Made by a program: the position numbers and the translations under genes. The notes below the pieces were generated by a model, which was not told the origin of the DNA, ran no database searches, and was given only the letters and a program-made list of their open reading frames with translations. This document shows positions 30,396 through 39,167 of a stretch of DNA of 64,000 bases, in pieces. How positions within the stretch are numbered: the stretch's first letter is position 1; every line of letters begins with the position of its first letter. Source of the stretch: an uncultured Dysgonomonas sp. (lineage in GTDB: Bacteria; Bacteroidota; Bacteroidia; Bacteroidales; Dysgonomonadaceae); contig USOX01000001.1 of the NCBI GenBank assembly GCA_900556485.1, forward strand, positions 496,001 to 560,000, read 5' to 3'.

Positions 30396-32543
30396 TCAAT
30401 CTGCCAACAATATCTCCATTATCTGCACAGCAGCCTTAGTTACCGAAGTACCAGGGCCAAAGATGGCAGCAACACCGGCTTTGTACAAGAAGTCGTAATC
30501 CTGAGCAGGAATTACACCACCGGCAATCACTACGATATCTTCACGACCAAGTTTTTTCAACTCTTCCATCACCTGAGGCACAAGTGTTTTGTGTCCGGCA
30601 GCAAGAGAAGAAACTCCAAGTACATTTACGTCGTTTTCAACAGCCTGACGGGCAGCTTCTTCCGGAGTTTGGAACAATGGTCCCATGTCCACGTCGAATC
30701 CACAGTCGGCATAACCTGTTGCCACAACTTTTGCACCACGGTCGTGTCCGTCCTGACCCATTTTTGCGATCATGATACGTGGTTGACGACCTTCTTTCTT
30801 CGCAAATTCCTCAACAAGCTGTTGAGCCTGAAGGAATGTAGGGTCTTTCTTCGTTTCTGATGAATACACGCCTGATATTGTTCTGATTATTGCTTTATAA
30901 CGTCCTACTACTTCTTCGCAAGCATCAGAGATTTCTCCCAATGTAGCGCGAAGGCGAGCAGCCTCAACAGCAAGCTCCAATAGGTTACCTTTCTTAGTTT
31001 TCACACATTCGGTGATAGCAGCAAGCGCTTTTTTCACAGCTTCGTTATCACGTTTTGCTTTCAAGTCGTTCAAACGCTCTATTTGCTGACGGCGAACTTC
31101 TGTGTTGTCCACATCCAGGATATCGATAGGATCTTCTTTCTCAAGGCGGTATTTGTTAACACCGATGATAGTTTGGTTACCAGAGTCGATCTTAGCCTGA
31201 GTACGTGCAGCAGCTTCTTCGATACGCATTTTAGGAAGGCCTGTTTCGATAGCCTTAGCCATACCACCAAGTTTTTGAATCTCTTGTATGTGCTCCCATG
31301 CTTTGTGAACAAGCTCGTTAGTAAGCGTTTCCACATAGTAAGAACCAGCCCAAGGGTCGATTTCTTTAGTGATATAAGTTTCTTCCTGAATGTATATCTG
31401 AGTGTTACGTGCGATACGTGCAGAGAAGTCGGTAGGCAATGCAATAGCCTCATCCAATGCATTGGTGTGCAACGATTGAGTGTGACCAAGAGCTGAAGCC
31501 ATAGCTTCGATACAAGTACGGCCAACATTGTTGAACGGATCTTGCTCGGTAAGCGACCATCCCGAAGTCTGAGAGTGTGTACGAAGTGCAAGCGATTTCG
31601 GGTTTTTAGCTCCGAAGCTTTTCACAATCTTAGCCCACAACAGACGTCCGGCACGCATTTTAGCTATTTCCATAAAGTGGTTCATACCGATAGCCCAGAA
31701 GAACGACAGGCGAGGAGCGAAGGCATCTACATCGATACCTGCGTCGATACCAGCTTTCAGGTATTCCATACCATCGGCAAGGGTGTAAGCCAACTCAATA
31801 TCTGCTGTTGCTCCGGCTTCCTGCATGTGGTAACCCGAGATAGAGATAGAGTTGAATTTAGGCATCTTCTGAGATGTATATTCGAAGATATCAGCGATAA
31901 TCTTCATCGAGAATTCTGGTGGATAAATGTATGTGTTACGCACCATAAATTCTTTAAGGATATCATTTTGGATTGTTCCCGCCATTTCTTCCAGTTTAGC
32001 GCCTTGCTCAAGACCTGCATTGATATAGAACGCAAGCACAGGAAGCACAGCACCGTTCATTGTCATCGAAACTGACATCTGGTTCAACGGAATTCCTTCA
32101 AACAATACTTTCATGTCTTCTACCGAGCAGATAGATACCCCTGCTTTACCCACATCACCTACTACACGAGGGTGGTCGGCGTCGTATCCACGGTGAGTAG
32201 CAAGGTCGAAGGCTACAGAAAGGCCTTTCTGTCCCGAAGCAAGGTTACGGCGATAGAATGCATTTGATTCAGCGGCAGTAGAGAATCCTGCATACTGGCG
32301 GATTGTCCACGGGCGCATAGCGTACATACCAGAGTATGGTCCGCGAAGGAATGGAGGAAGTCCCGAAGCATAGTTAAGGTGCTCCATGCCTTCAAGATCT
32401 TCTTTTGTATAAACAGGCTTAACCGGAATCAACTCAGGAGTCATCCAATTAGCTTCTATACCATTATCGGCAGACCATTTAGCAGCATCTGTAGCTGCGA
32501 AGCCTGCTTTGTTAATGTCTATATTTTTGAAATTTGGTTTCAT
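30396..32543 (-). CDS. mutB: Methylmalonyl-CoA mutase, large (catalytic) subunit
   Basis: 715 aa, the usual length. The TIM-barrel substrate domain (1-540) has [40 protein letters not shown] and [19 protein letters not shown]; the C-terminal cobalamin domain has the axial-ligand motif in [12 protein letters not shown], then [11 protein letters not shown] and [10 protein letters not shown]. It converts succinyl-CoA to (R)-methylmalonyl-CoA (reversible, adenosylcobalamin-dependent), the key step to propionate in Bacteroidales. It follows the small subunit by 90 bp of repeat DNA. Well conserved and functional by all motifs. Confidence 0.97.
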   Translation of the reverse strand: MKPNFKNIDINKAGFAATDAAKWSADNGIEANWMTPELIPVKPVYTKEDLEGMEHLNYASGLPPFLRGPYSGMYAMRPWTIRQYAGFSTAAESNAFYRRNLASGQKGLSVAFDLATHRGYDADHPRVVGDVGKAGVSICSVEDMKVLFEGIPLNQMSVSMTMNGAVLPVLAFYINAGLEQGAKLEEMAGTIQNDILKEFMVRNTYIYPPEFSMKIIADIFEYTSQKMPKFNSISISGYHMQEAGATADIELAYTLADGMEYLKAGIDAGIDVDAFAPRLSFFWAIGMNHFMEIAKMRAGRLLWAKIVKSFGAKNPKSLALRTHSQTSGWSLTEQDPFNNVGRTCIEAMASALGHTQSLHTNALDEAIALPTDFSARIARNTQIYIQEETYITKEIDPWAGSYYVETLTNELVHKAWEHIQEIQKLGGMAKAIETGLPKMRIEEAAARTQAKIDSGNQTIIGVNKYRLEKEDPIDILDVDNTEVRRQQIERLNDLKAKRDNEAVKKALAAITECVKTKKGNLLELAVEAARLRATLGEISDACEEVVGRYKAIIRTISGVYSSETKKDPTFLQAQQLVEEFAKKEGRQPRIMIAKMGQDGHDRGAKVVATGYADCGFDVDMGPLFQTPEEAARQAVENDVNVLGVSSLAAGHKTLVPQVMEELKKLGREDIVVIAGGVIPAQDYDFLYKAGVAAIFGPGTSVTKAAVQIMEILLAD

Positions 32544-32633
32544 CGTTTTAAGCTTTTAGCTGATAGCTTTTAGCTGACAGCTATTAGTAAAAGAGGCTAA
32601 TAGCTAATGGCTAATGGCTAACGGCTGATTTTA
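32544..32633. repeat. Short intergenic palindromic repeat (AGCTAA family)
   Basis: Reiterated TAGCTAA/TTAGCTA words with opposite orientation on the two sides, same family as at 1265-1315 and 45008-45093. It lies within the mutAB operon, so it cannot be a complete terminator. Confidence 0.6.
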
Positions 32634-34520
32634 TTAGTTAATTCCCAGTTTAGCGTTGAACATTCTTAAAGTTTCCAATACATTGCTCTTCACATTGATG
32701 AAGTGCTCTATACCTACAGCTTTAAGGTCATCCATACAAGCAGGAGCACCTGCTACCACGAAGTGTTCTTTGCCTGCGATCAGCTTGTGAGCTTCAGGGG
32801 CAAGAGTTGCATATTCGTCGTCGCTCGAACAAAGAACGATAATATCAGCTTTCTTTTCACGTGCAGCTTTCACACCTTCTTCCACAGTCTGGAATCCAAG
32901 GTTGTCAATCACCTTGTAACCTGCACAAGCGAAGAAGTTGCTAGAGAACTGAGCACGTGCCAGACGCATACCAAGGTTACCTATAGTAAGCATGAATACT
33001 GTTGGTGCACCATGTTTTTCGGTAGCTAAGCGCATTTCTTCGAATGCCGTAGCAAGGCGGTCGGTAGGAAGAGCCATATAAGGAGCATCTTTACCACAAC
33101 CACATCCGCAAGCTTCTTTTTCAACGATTTTGCTTCCGGCCTTTTCAGTAAAGTTAGGATACTGGTTAGTTCCCAACAATATTTCGCGGCGGGTAGCCAA
33201 TCCTTTGAAGCGGGCGTCGGCCGATGCTTTAACAGCAGTTTGTACTGTTCCGGCTTTCAATGCTTCGTAGAAACCTTTTTCGTCTACCTCAAGGAATAGT
33301 TTCCATGCTTGTTCGGCGATAGATTTAGTAAGGTTTTCGATATAATAAGAACCCGAAGAAGGGTCAGTGATTTTGTCGAAGTGACATTCTTCTTTCAACA
33401 GCAATTGTTGGTTACGTGCGATACGCTCAGAGAAGTCATCGGCTGTTTTATACGTTTCGTCGAACGGACGTACAGTAAGCGAGTTGATACCTGCGATAGT
33501 TGCCGACATTGCTTCTGTTTGCGTGCGAAGCAAGTTAACGTGCGCATCGTAAACAGTCTTATTGAAAGTGGAAGTCTGAGCATGTGCATATATCTTAGCA
33601 GCACAACGGCAGATACCATCTTCTGTTTTGCTAGGGCACTCGTTAGGGCAGATAGGGCTGTAAGCATTTACAATCTCGGCCCACAACCAACGTGCAGCAC
33701 GGAATTTAGCTATTTCCATGAAATAGTTTCCGCCGATACCGAAGTTGAATTTGATTTTTTTAGCTACCAATGTAGCATCCATTCCTGCTTCTACAAGAGC
33801 CGACAGTATTTGATTACCGTTAGCCAAAGCATAACCAAGCTCCTGATAGATATATGCTCCACCATCGTTTACAGCATGAGCATTAACAGCTAATACACGG
33901 AAGCGTGGAAGCGGAGCAGCAGCCTTTACTATTTCGGCAGCTTTTTCTACCCAGCCTTCAGCATCCTGGCCTTTTTTCAAAAGCGGCTTGAATGGATCGT
34001 AGTTTACCGAACCGAAGCACTTCATTACATCTGCTCCAAGCTCTTTGTAGTACTCTACCAAGATCTTAGTTAGTTCTAATGCTTTGCGGTGGCATGTGTT
34101 GAAGTTGATCTCCACACATTCGGGGCAAATGTCTTTCAACAGGGCTTTGATGTTTTCTGCGTTTACATCATCACCATCGATACAGAATCCCAGCGATGTG
34201 ATACCTTTGTTCAGTACGTCCAAAGCCTTAGCGTTAGCTGCTTTAACATCCGACACACAGATATCCTGGCGAACATGCCAGTCGTTGTCTTTTTTTGTAC
34301 CACGAACATAAGGGAACTCACCCGGAAGAGAATCGGCAGTTGCCATGCCTTCGATATTCTCACTTCTGTAGAAAGGGTTTACATTGAACCCTTCGTTTGT
34401 TCTCCAAACAAGTTTTTTCTCAAAATCGGCTCCTTTGAGGTCTGCCGTAATCTTTGCCATCCATTCTTCGGTAGAAACCGATGGAAAGTCTGAGAAAAGC
34501 TTTTCTTTTTGATTAGCCAT
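32634..34520 (-). CDS. mutA: Methylmalonyl-CoA mutase, small subunit
   Basis: 628 aa, normal for MutA. It has the same two-domain plan as the large subunit (VRQDICVSDVKAANAKAL, FRVLAVNAHAVNDGGAYIYQ, GIGGNYFMEIAKFRAARWLW), but its C-terminal domain lacks the D-x-H-x-x-G cobalamin motif, as expected for the non-catalytic partner. The sequence YPNFTEKAGSKIVEKEACGC contains a short Cys-rich insert, ACGCGCGKDAP, which is unusual. Transcribed first in the mutAB operon from a -7 promoter at 34658-34666. Confidence 0.95.
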   Translation of the reverse strand: MANQKEKLFSDFPSVSTEEWMAKITADLKGADFEKKLVWRTNEGFNVNPFYRSENIEGMATADSLPGEFPYVRGTKKDNDWHVRQDICVSDVKAANAKALDVLNKGITSLGFCIDGDDVNAENIKALLKDICPECVEINFNTCHRKALELTKILVEYYKELGADVMKCFGSVNYDPFKPLLKKGQDAEGWVEKAAEIVKAAAPLPRFRVLAVNAHAVNDGGAYIYQELGYALANGNQILSALVEAGMDATLVAKKIKFNFGIGGNYFMEIAKFRAARWLWAEIVNAYSPICPNECPSKTEDGICRCAAKIYAHAQTSTFNKTVYDAHVNLLRTQTEAMSATIAGINSLTVRPFDETYKTADDFSERIARNQQLLLKEECHFDKITDPSSGSYYIENLTKSIAEQAWKLFLEVDEKGFYEALKAGTVQTAVKASADARFKGLATRREILLGTNQYPNFTEKAGSKIVEKEACGCGCGKDAPYMALPTDRLATAFEEMRLATEKHGAPTVFMLTIGNLGMRLARAQFSSNFFACAGYKVIDNLGFQTVEEGVKAAREKKADIIVLCSSDDEYATLAPEAHKLIAGKEHFVVAGAPACMDDLKAVGIEHFINVKSNVLETLRMFNAKLGIN

Positions 34521-34657
34521 GATTTATTTTTATTGTTTAATGTATATAGGTTATATTTTATTGATTCTTAGTTGATTATAAAAACCTAATCTATTTAGAC
34601 ATAAATAATATTTATATGTGCTTACAGTCAAATAGTTATACTTGTCAAAAATTCACT

Positions 34658-34666
34658 GCAAAAGTA
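34658..34666 (-). promoter_or_regulatory. Promoter for mutAB
   Basis: On the minus strand TACTTTTGC, a perfect -7 match; leader about 130 nt. Confidence 0.5.
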
Positions 34667-34840
34667 AAGTATTTTGTTTGGTTAGTAAAGTTTTAAAGGT
34701 GAAATTTTTGCCTTTCTGAAGGGATAATTTGCCAAAGGAAGACAGATAGGTGTCAAAGTGTAAGTTGGGGTTAGCAAAAGCTTTTATAATTAGCAAATGT
34801 GAAGATTAGTATATTGGTGAATTGCACAGGGCTTTCCTCC

Positions 34841-34930
34841 GCTATCGCGCGAATCCTTTCGCTCTGCTACCGCGCGAATCCTTTCGCGTGGGAATATATA
34901 TTACCACGTGATACAATCGCGCGGCAGCAG
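34841..34930. repeat. REP-like cluster, copy A
   Basis: Three palindromic units: CGCGCGAATCCTTTCGC twice, then CCACGTGATACAATCGCGCG with GGCAGCAG. Same family as eight further sites to the right. Confidence 0.75.
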
Positions 34931-34980
34931 TGGCAGCAATGTGTCAAAAGTAGAATATGCTATCAAAATGTTACTGCCCT

Positions 34981-35051
34981 TTGTCATTCTGAACGGAGTG
35001 AAGAATCTCGACCCTCAAAAAAGAGATCCTTCACTCCGTTCAGAATGACAA
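34981..35051. repeat. Inverted pair of the CATTCTGAACGGAGTGAAG word
   Basis: Perfect 23-bp arms 34981-35003 and 35029-35051 with an inner complementary GAATCTC/GAGAT. This word is known as a common repeat in many bacterial genomes; here it forms a long hairpin. Confidence 0.7.
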
Positions 35052-35088
35052 AACGAAAGTGAAAATTACTTTTGATACACTCTCATTA

Positions 35089-35580
35089 TTATTTGATACT
35101 CTGATTCAGATATTCCAATTCTTCTTTTGCTTTTCCGTTCACAACATTTATAGTAAGCGATTGCTCTTCGCTTTCCGGAAGGTCGTGTCTGTTTTCTAAA
35201 TTCAGCAGGCGGATAACAAAAGACGAATTGTATGCTCCGCAGATGGCTCCTTCCAGCTGATTCTGCTTTATAATATCAAGCAGATGTGTTGCCGCATCCC
35301 CGAATTCTTCATCCTTCTCGTAATTCAGAAATGTTTTTTCACTGATACCACAGTACACACACATACCTGATAATGTGTATGGCCTTACGACAGGTATGTC
35401 TATCAGTTCCCCTTTGCGGTCGCCCGATTTCATCAACTCCTTTTTGTACAAAGGATTATCTTCGCACCAGGCAAAGTATTCGAATGCTTTGGATAAGAGC
35501 TTTTCGGCATCTGTATATATGCACTCTTTGCCGCCTTTGCGCGGGGATACGTGAAACGATTTTATTTCTCTTTTATACAT
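35089..35580 (-). CDS. Terminase small subunit-like DNA-packaging protein (gp3 type)
   Basis: 163 aa. The DNA-binding start KGGKECIYTDAEKLLSKAFE, then PYTLSGMCVYCGISEKTFLN (helix-turn-helix) and FGDAATHLLDIIKQNQLEGA with AFVIRLL-like helices (SSFVIRLLNLENRHDLPE) are typical of small terminases of the DNA-packaging gp3 family. It would recognise phage DNA and feed it to the large subunit. It overlaps the preceding gene by 8 bp and is the last gene of the minus-strand phage module. Confidence 0.78.
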   Translation of the reverse strand: MYKREIKSFHVSPRKGGKECIYTDAEKLLSKAFEYFAWCEDNPLYKKELMKSGDRKGELIDIPVVRPYTLSGMCVYCGISEKTFLNYEKDEEFGDAATHLLDIIKQNQLEGAICGAYNSSFVIRLLNLENRHDLPESEEQSLTINVVNGKAKEELEYLNQSIK

Positions 35581-35785
35581 TTTGTTCTGCTTGATTTTGA
35601 TTGTTAAGCCATTTCTTCAACTCTTTCACTTTCCGTATCAGGCAGCTGGCGCACGATTGTGGCGCTTCAGCTTTCGTAAATACTTTGTTCGATAATTCGT
35701 AGATACGTGTCATGGGGTAAAGATGGGTTTTGTCTACATCTGCAATTAATTGCTCTACTTCTTTTTTCAGGTTTTCGTTATTCAT
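35573..35785 (-). CDS. Small helical protein of the phage module
   Basis: 70 aa. Charged N-terminal helix (NLKKEVEQLIADVDK), a C-x2-C pair in QSCASCLIRK, and a basic tail (VKELKKWLNNQNQ). No family. It overlaps both neighbours by 4-8 bp, so it is certainly translated if they are. Perhaps a packaging accessory factor; inference. Confidence 0.6.
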   Translation of the reverse strand: MNNENLKKEVEQLIADVDKTHLYPMTRIYELSNKVFTKAEAPQSCASCLIRKVKELKKWLNNQNQAEQNV

Positions 35786-36060
35786 TTTATAATTCTTTTA
35801 TTATCAATTATTTTAGTTATTGCAAATACGATAAAGGCAAGGGGGAAGCCTATTGCAAGCACATATCCCGACCAAAGTATAAGTGCAGACAACAGCGATA
35901 ATCCCCACATAAGATGAAATGTGAGGCATGGGCGGCAATTGAAAGGTTTACGGTCGAAACGGGAACTGAATTCGGGTAATTTGAGGGAAAGTAATGCCCC
36001 CCAATAGAGTGAAGTGATGGCGATGAGCGTTAAAGTGACGGCGATTCTGATTGTTTCCAT
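35782..36060 (-). CDS. Small two-helix membrane protein of the phage module
   Basis: 92 aa. Two hydrophobic helices (IAVTLTLIAITSLYWGALLS and LSLLSALILWSGYVLAIGFP with the next residues) flank a basic loop with NCRPC. Four-base overlap (ATGA) with the next gene. No family recognised; it could be a second holin/antiholin or lysis regulator, though it sits beyond the lysis genes. Confidence 0.55.
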   Translation of the reverse strand: METIRIAVTLTLIAITSLYWGALLSLKLPEFSSRFDRKPFNCRPCLTFHLMWGLSLLSALILWSGYVLAIGFPLAFIVFAITKIIDNKRIIK

Positions 36061-36181
36061 ACTGTTTTTTCAGTATAGATAAATGAGGAAGAAATTAATA
36101 ATGAAAAATTAATAATGAAGAATGAATAATGAAGAATGAGGAATGAAGAATATATTTATCTGGTACCCTATTCTTCATAAA

Positions 36182-37384
36182 TTATAACTCATCTCCTCCC
36201 CATTTGGGGGAGGCCGGGAGGGGGCGCACTATTGAATAGCTCAATCCGTTATTTCGTTGCAACAGCTTATTCAGGCACACATAACGCTGGGCATCGATAG
36301 AGTGGTTGAAGCGGTCGACAGGTGCATTGGTTGCATTACCAAATTCGTCGGTCTGCCAACAATAGTTGCGGTATTCGTTTATAATATTTGTGCTGCGGCT
36401 TGTAATATTCTTTTTGTAGCGGTTGAGGATAGACAAGCCCGTATTTATACTATCTTTCCCTTTATGAGCTGCCTCAACAAGCCAACCTTGCGAGGCTATC
36501 TCCTTGATACTCTTCGGTTCGGCTGAGTCGGCTATAACAGGAACATGATGCGGTACGCCTATTTTGTCCAGATGCTTGGCAATCATCAGGTTATCGTGCC
36601 CTTTGGCATACAGGAGCTCATCTATCCACAGTTCGCCCTCTGTCAGGCGTATATCCACTATGGCTGTAGGATCGTTGGTAAAGCCGAAATCGAGTCCCAG
36701 CCAACGGCTTTTATACACTTCGGGCATAGCATCCACTACCGCCCAGTTGCGCATAATCACGCCCTGACGCGAGCCTGTAAGCCCTTCGCCATACACTTTC
36801 CACCAGCCTTCGTCGTTGCGGTTCGACTCTATTTCCTCTATTTGGGCTCGGGAAAGGAACTCATTGTCGCGATAGGTGGAATGAATCAGTGTGGCATTGG
36901 CTTGCGGCAGAACCTTCTCGTCGAGCCAGAACTCGAAACATGGGTTACAATCCAGAAAGACTGTACCTGTAGTACGGATTGCCAATTGGCGGTAAACTTC
37001 ATAATCGATATTGATACACTCATTTACATAAAGGATATCGCGCGAAGGCCCGTGTACTTTGCCGGGATTGTCGGCCGAAAAGAATTCTATCACCGAACTG
37101 TTTATCTTATAGATCTTGTCTGTAGCATTCCAGTTCTTTTGTTTCCAAAGATTGTTCTTTTGCAGAATATCTTTGAAATCGCGGATGCATCCTCGCTTGA
37201 GGTGTGGCAACGACTCGGAAACAACGGAAATAGTCAGCGGATTTTTGGCCGAATAGGCGATAACAAGCAAAAGCTGCAAGATGCTATACGTTTTAGACGA
37301 ACGTGTAGAGCCCTTGTTTACGATATAACGGAATCCCCGGTTATATGCGCTCAGGTTGTGGGTGAAAACGGATGTTGTGTTCAT
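36182..37384 (-). CDS. Phage terminase large subunit (PBSX type), with repeat-derived C-terminus
   Basis: 400 aa. The ATPase P-loop is GSTRSSKT (residues 25-32, the usual Gly before Lys being Ser), Walker B DILYVNECINI, and nuclease acidic clusters are GLDFGFTNDPTAIV, VIADSAEPKSI and DRFNHSIDAQRY. It translocates DNA into proheads and cuts it. All motor motifs are present. The last 14 residues (RPLPASPKWGGDEL) are encoded by a GC-rich CCTCCCC interspersed palindrome that carries the stop codon, so the native tail was replaced by a repeat. Order is reversed relative to most phages: it precedes the small subunit. Confidence 0.9.
   Translation of the reverse strand: MNTTSVFTHNLSAYNRGFRYIVNKGSTRSSKTYSILQLLLVIAYSAKNPLTISVVSESLPHLKRGCIRDFKDILQKNNLWKQKNWNATDKIYKINSSVIEFFSADNPGKVHGPSRDILYVNECINIDYEVYRQLAIRTTGTVFLDCNPCFEFWLDEKVLPQANATLIHSTYRDNEFLSRAQIEEIESNRNDEGWWKVYGEGLTGSRQGVIMRNWAVVDAMPEVYKSRWLGLDFGFTNDPTAIVDIRLTEGELWIDELLYAKGHDNLMIAKHLDKIGVPHHVPVIADSAEPKSIKEIASQGWLVEAAHKGKDSINTGLSILNRYKKNITSRSTNIINEYRNYCWQTDEFGNATNAPVDRFNHSIDAQRYVCLNKLLQRNNGLSYSIVRPLPASPKWGGDEL
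36186..36226. repeat. CCTCCCC palindrome forming the terminase 3' end
   Basis: CTCCTCCCCATTTGGGGGAG followed by GCCGGGAGGGGGCG. Same family as 44362-44440 and 48557-48671. Confidence 0.65.
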
Positions 37385-37408
37385 TGGTTATTAATTAGTT
37401 AATTGTTT

Positions 37409-37464
37409 AATGTGCCAATATGCCAATGGTGCAAAGCGATAGAAAATTGGCATATTGGCACATT
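37409..37464. repeat. 19-bp perfect palindrome (GCCAAT family)
   Basis: Arms 37409-37427 and 37446-37464, built of TGTGCCAATATGCCAAT. Lies between the spanin and terminase genes. Related words occur at 1238-1262, 43900-43920, 45648-45710 and 45770-45805. Confidence 0.7.
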
Positions 37465-37478
37465 CTGTTATTGGCACA

Positions 37479-37856
37479 TCAACCAATTACCTTTCTCCAA
37501 ATCATGTAACCAGCAAGCAACAGCAAAGCTATGCGTCCGCACCATATCTGGAACGATTGGAAGCTACTGAGCTTGTTTACCTCCTTGTACTCGGTAACGG
37601 GATAAGGTACTTGTATAGAATCGTGGACAAAAACCGAGTCTTTTATTACCTTGTCCCTATACAGATATTTGTACTTTTGGTAAAAAACAGTGTCATTCTT
37701 TTGCAGAACAAATATGCTGTCGTACATAAATACAGAGTCGCGCCGGAAGACGTCTTTATATTCTGTCTTTACTGTGTCTATGGGAACGTAAATAGTTTTG
37801 CTTTTACAACTTACAAATAAGATAATCAGCAAATAAGCTATTATTATATATTTCAT
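37479..37856 (-). CDS. Candidate one-piece spanin (lipoprotein with C-terminal membrane anchor)
   Basis: 125 aa. N-terminal type II signal peptide with lipobox FVSC and Cys17 (outer-membrane anchor); an extended, strand-rich periplasmic region of about 85 residues (DTVKTEYKDVFRRDSVFMYD, DSVFVHDSIQVPYPVTEYKE); and a C-terminal membrane helix (about 105-122, IALLLLAGYMIW) followed by RKVIG. Lipid at one end and a helix at the other is the layout of the phage T1 gp11 u-spanin, which fuses inner and outer membranes at lysis. It lies directly next to the amidase and holin genes. Sequence similarity is not claimed. Confidence 0.7.
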   Translation of the reverse strand: MKYIIIAYLLIILFVSCKSKTIYVPIDTVKTEYKDVFRRDSVFMYDSIFVLQKNDTVFYQKYKYLYRDKVIKDSVFVHDSIQVPYPVTEYKEVNKLSSFQSFQIWCGRIALLLLAGYMIWRKVIG

Positions 37857-37924
37857 TTTTTTAGTTTTGAGAGTTCTGGATTTTAAGAATTCTAGTTTAC
37901 TAGTTTTGATGATCTTCGTCTCTG

Positions 37925-37958
37925 TTGCTGCCGCGCGATTGTATCGCGTGGTAGCAGA
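37925..37958. repeat. REP-like palindrome, copy B
   Basis: Single unit TGCTGCCGCGCGATTGTATC followed by GCGTGGTAGCAG. Confidence 0.7.
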
Positions 37959-38005
37959 CTAACAGCAAAATCATTGGCACATCGGCATATTCTCACATTG
38001 GCACA

Positions 38006-38404
38006 TCAAAACTCCTCTTCCACATCAAAACTAGGGCAAGCTTTTGCCGCAAACTCGTAATGCCCATGCACAGTAGCTTCGGCAAAACAGGCTCTAAGCC
38101 CTGCAACAAGGGCATGCAAGGCCGTTACCTGTTCCGGCGTTCGGGTATCTTTAGGATTGCCGTCAGCATCCACCCCTCCTATATAGCAGATGCCTATCGA
38201 TCGGGAGTTGTGCCCTTTGGTATGCGCTCCGGCTTCGTCGAGTTGCCTGCCCTGATGCACCGAACCATCGAGATAGATTACGAAGTGATAACCAATCTTT
38301 GCAAATCCCCGGGCACGGTGCCAGCGGTCGATATCCTTAACGGTGAAATGCTGTCCTTCTTTGGTTGCCGAACAATGCAGTATGATCTTGTTAATCTTCC
38401 TCAT
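38006..38404 (-). CDS. N-acetylmuramoyl-L-alanine amidase (phage endolysin, Amidase_2)
   Basis: 132 aa, T7-lysozyme-like. Zinc ligands are predictable: His10 in IILHCSATKEG, and His115 with Cys123 in GHYEFAAKACPSFDV, spaced as in T7 lysozyme. GYHFVIYLDGSVHQGR and SRSIGICYIGG complete the fold. It cleaves the amide bond between muramic acid and the stem peptide; no signal peptide, so a holin is needed for release, consistent with the neighbour whose end it overlaps by 14 bp. Slightly short compared with the usual 140-150 aa. Confidence 0.9.
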   Translation of the reverse strand: MRKINKIILHCSATKEGQHFTVKDIDRWHRARGFAKIGYHFVIYLDGSVHQGRQLDEAGAHTKGHNSRSIGICYIGGVDADGNPKDTRTPEQVTALHALVAGLRACFAEATVHGHYEFAAKACPSFDVEEEF

Positions 38405-38879
38405 CGGTTTCGTCCACTGTTTCTTCTTCTTTCTCTTTGTTCATTTGCTTTTTAAGCATTTCTCCGAGATTCTTTATCACATCTTTATCGTTTAGGATAT
38501 CGATAAAATCTTCAAGGTTTTTGCTCAATATGCGCCTGTCTTTTTCGTGAGCCTTTTCGAGTATCGATTTACATTCTATAAAAATGAGAAATGCTGCCGC
38601 CACAAGCGTAATATAAGGCAGGGGATAGATAAACATGCCGATAGCATCGAACATCAGAGCAAAAAGCATCAACGCATAATACAGTACCGCCTTGCTTACT
38701 GTCCGCCGGAAGCCATACGAGGTATGTACTTCGCCTCTTTCTTTTGCCTTACTCAGTCCGCTAAGCAGGTCTATAGCAATGGCAAAGGCAACCATCAGCC
38801 ATATGATGACTACTATTTTCAGTTCGAATTCGAAATTGGCATAGTTGCCGGATAGGTAGGATTGGATAAATAGGTTCAT
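38391..38879 (-). CDS. Phage holin (holin_4-like)
   Basis: 162 aa. Three membrane helices (about 22-42, 66-84 and 87-106), with the conserved central motif DLLSGLSKAKERGEVHTSYG, followed by a long charged cytoplasmic tail ending in an acidic run (EKEEETVDETDEED). The family makes membrane lesions that release the amidase. Its stop overlaps the amidase start, giving a holin-amidase-spanin order, a complete Gram-negative lysis cassette. Confidence 0.85.
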   Translation of the reverse strand: MNLFIQSYLSGNYANFEFELKIVVIIWLMVAFAIAIDLLSGLSKAKERGEVHTSYGFRRTVSKAVLYYALMLFALMFDAIGMFIYPLPYITLVAAAFLIFIECKSILEKAHEKDRRILSKNLEDFIDILNDKDVIKNLGEMLKKQMNKEKEEETVDETDEED

Positions 38880-38927
38880 AGGTTTATAGTTTACGAGTTT
38901 TTTAGTTTACAAGTTTACGAGATACCT

Positions 38928-39030
38928 CTGCTGTCGCGCGATTGCATCGCATGATTTGATTGACCACGCGAAGGATTCGCGCGGCAGCGGCTTGATTTGA
39001 TTGACCACGCGATACAATCGCGCGGTAGTA
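38928..39030. repeat. REP-like cluster, copy C (three units)
   Basis: Units CTGTCGCGCGATTGCATCGC, CCACGCGAAGGATTCGCGCG and CCACGCGATACAATCGCGCG, separated by TTGATTTGATTGA spacers. Located upstream of the first acyltransferase; the same kind of cluster precedes the second. Confidence 0.75.
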
Positions 39031-39129
39031 GGGATAAAATGGATAGGTTAAATATTTGATATACATGCTATTAAAATATAAATCATTCATAATTTTCATA
39101 AAAATTTTACCCGATAAGTCTATTTTATG

Positions 39130-39138
39130 TAAATTTGC
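39130..39138 (+). promoter_or_regulatory. Promoter for acyltransferase 1
   Basis: TAAATTTGC, perfect -7 element, 29 bp before the start codon. Confidence 0.55.
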
Positions 39139-39167
39139 ACTAAGACAAAATAGACCTTCCTCAAACA

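Larger units (their letters stand above)
34521..35088. other. Intergenic region with promoter, REP-like cluster and a 23-bp inverted pair
   Basis: Contains the mutA promoter, a REP-like cluster (34841-34930), and an inverted pair (34981-35003 and 35029-35051). No coding frame is convincing; an 87-codon plus-strand frame (34799-35062) merely reads through the repeats. Confidence 0.6.

Noticed and set aside
31542..32075. 177-codon plus-strand frame opposite mutB, and a 194-codon one at 33309-33893 opposite mutA
   Set aside because: Both are antisense frames of highly conserved genes; codon bias of the sense strand produces them.
34799..35062. 87-codon plus-strand frame
   Set aside because: It is translated repeat DNA (REP-like units and the CATTCTGAACGG pair).
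36545..37402. 285-codon plus-strand frame opposite the large terminase
   Set aside because: It mirrors a strongly supported coding strand, has no family features and no promoter.
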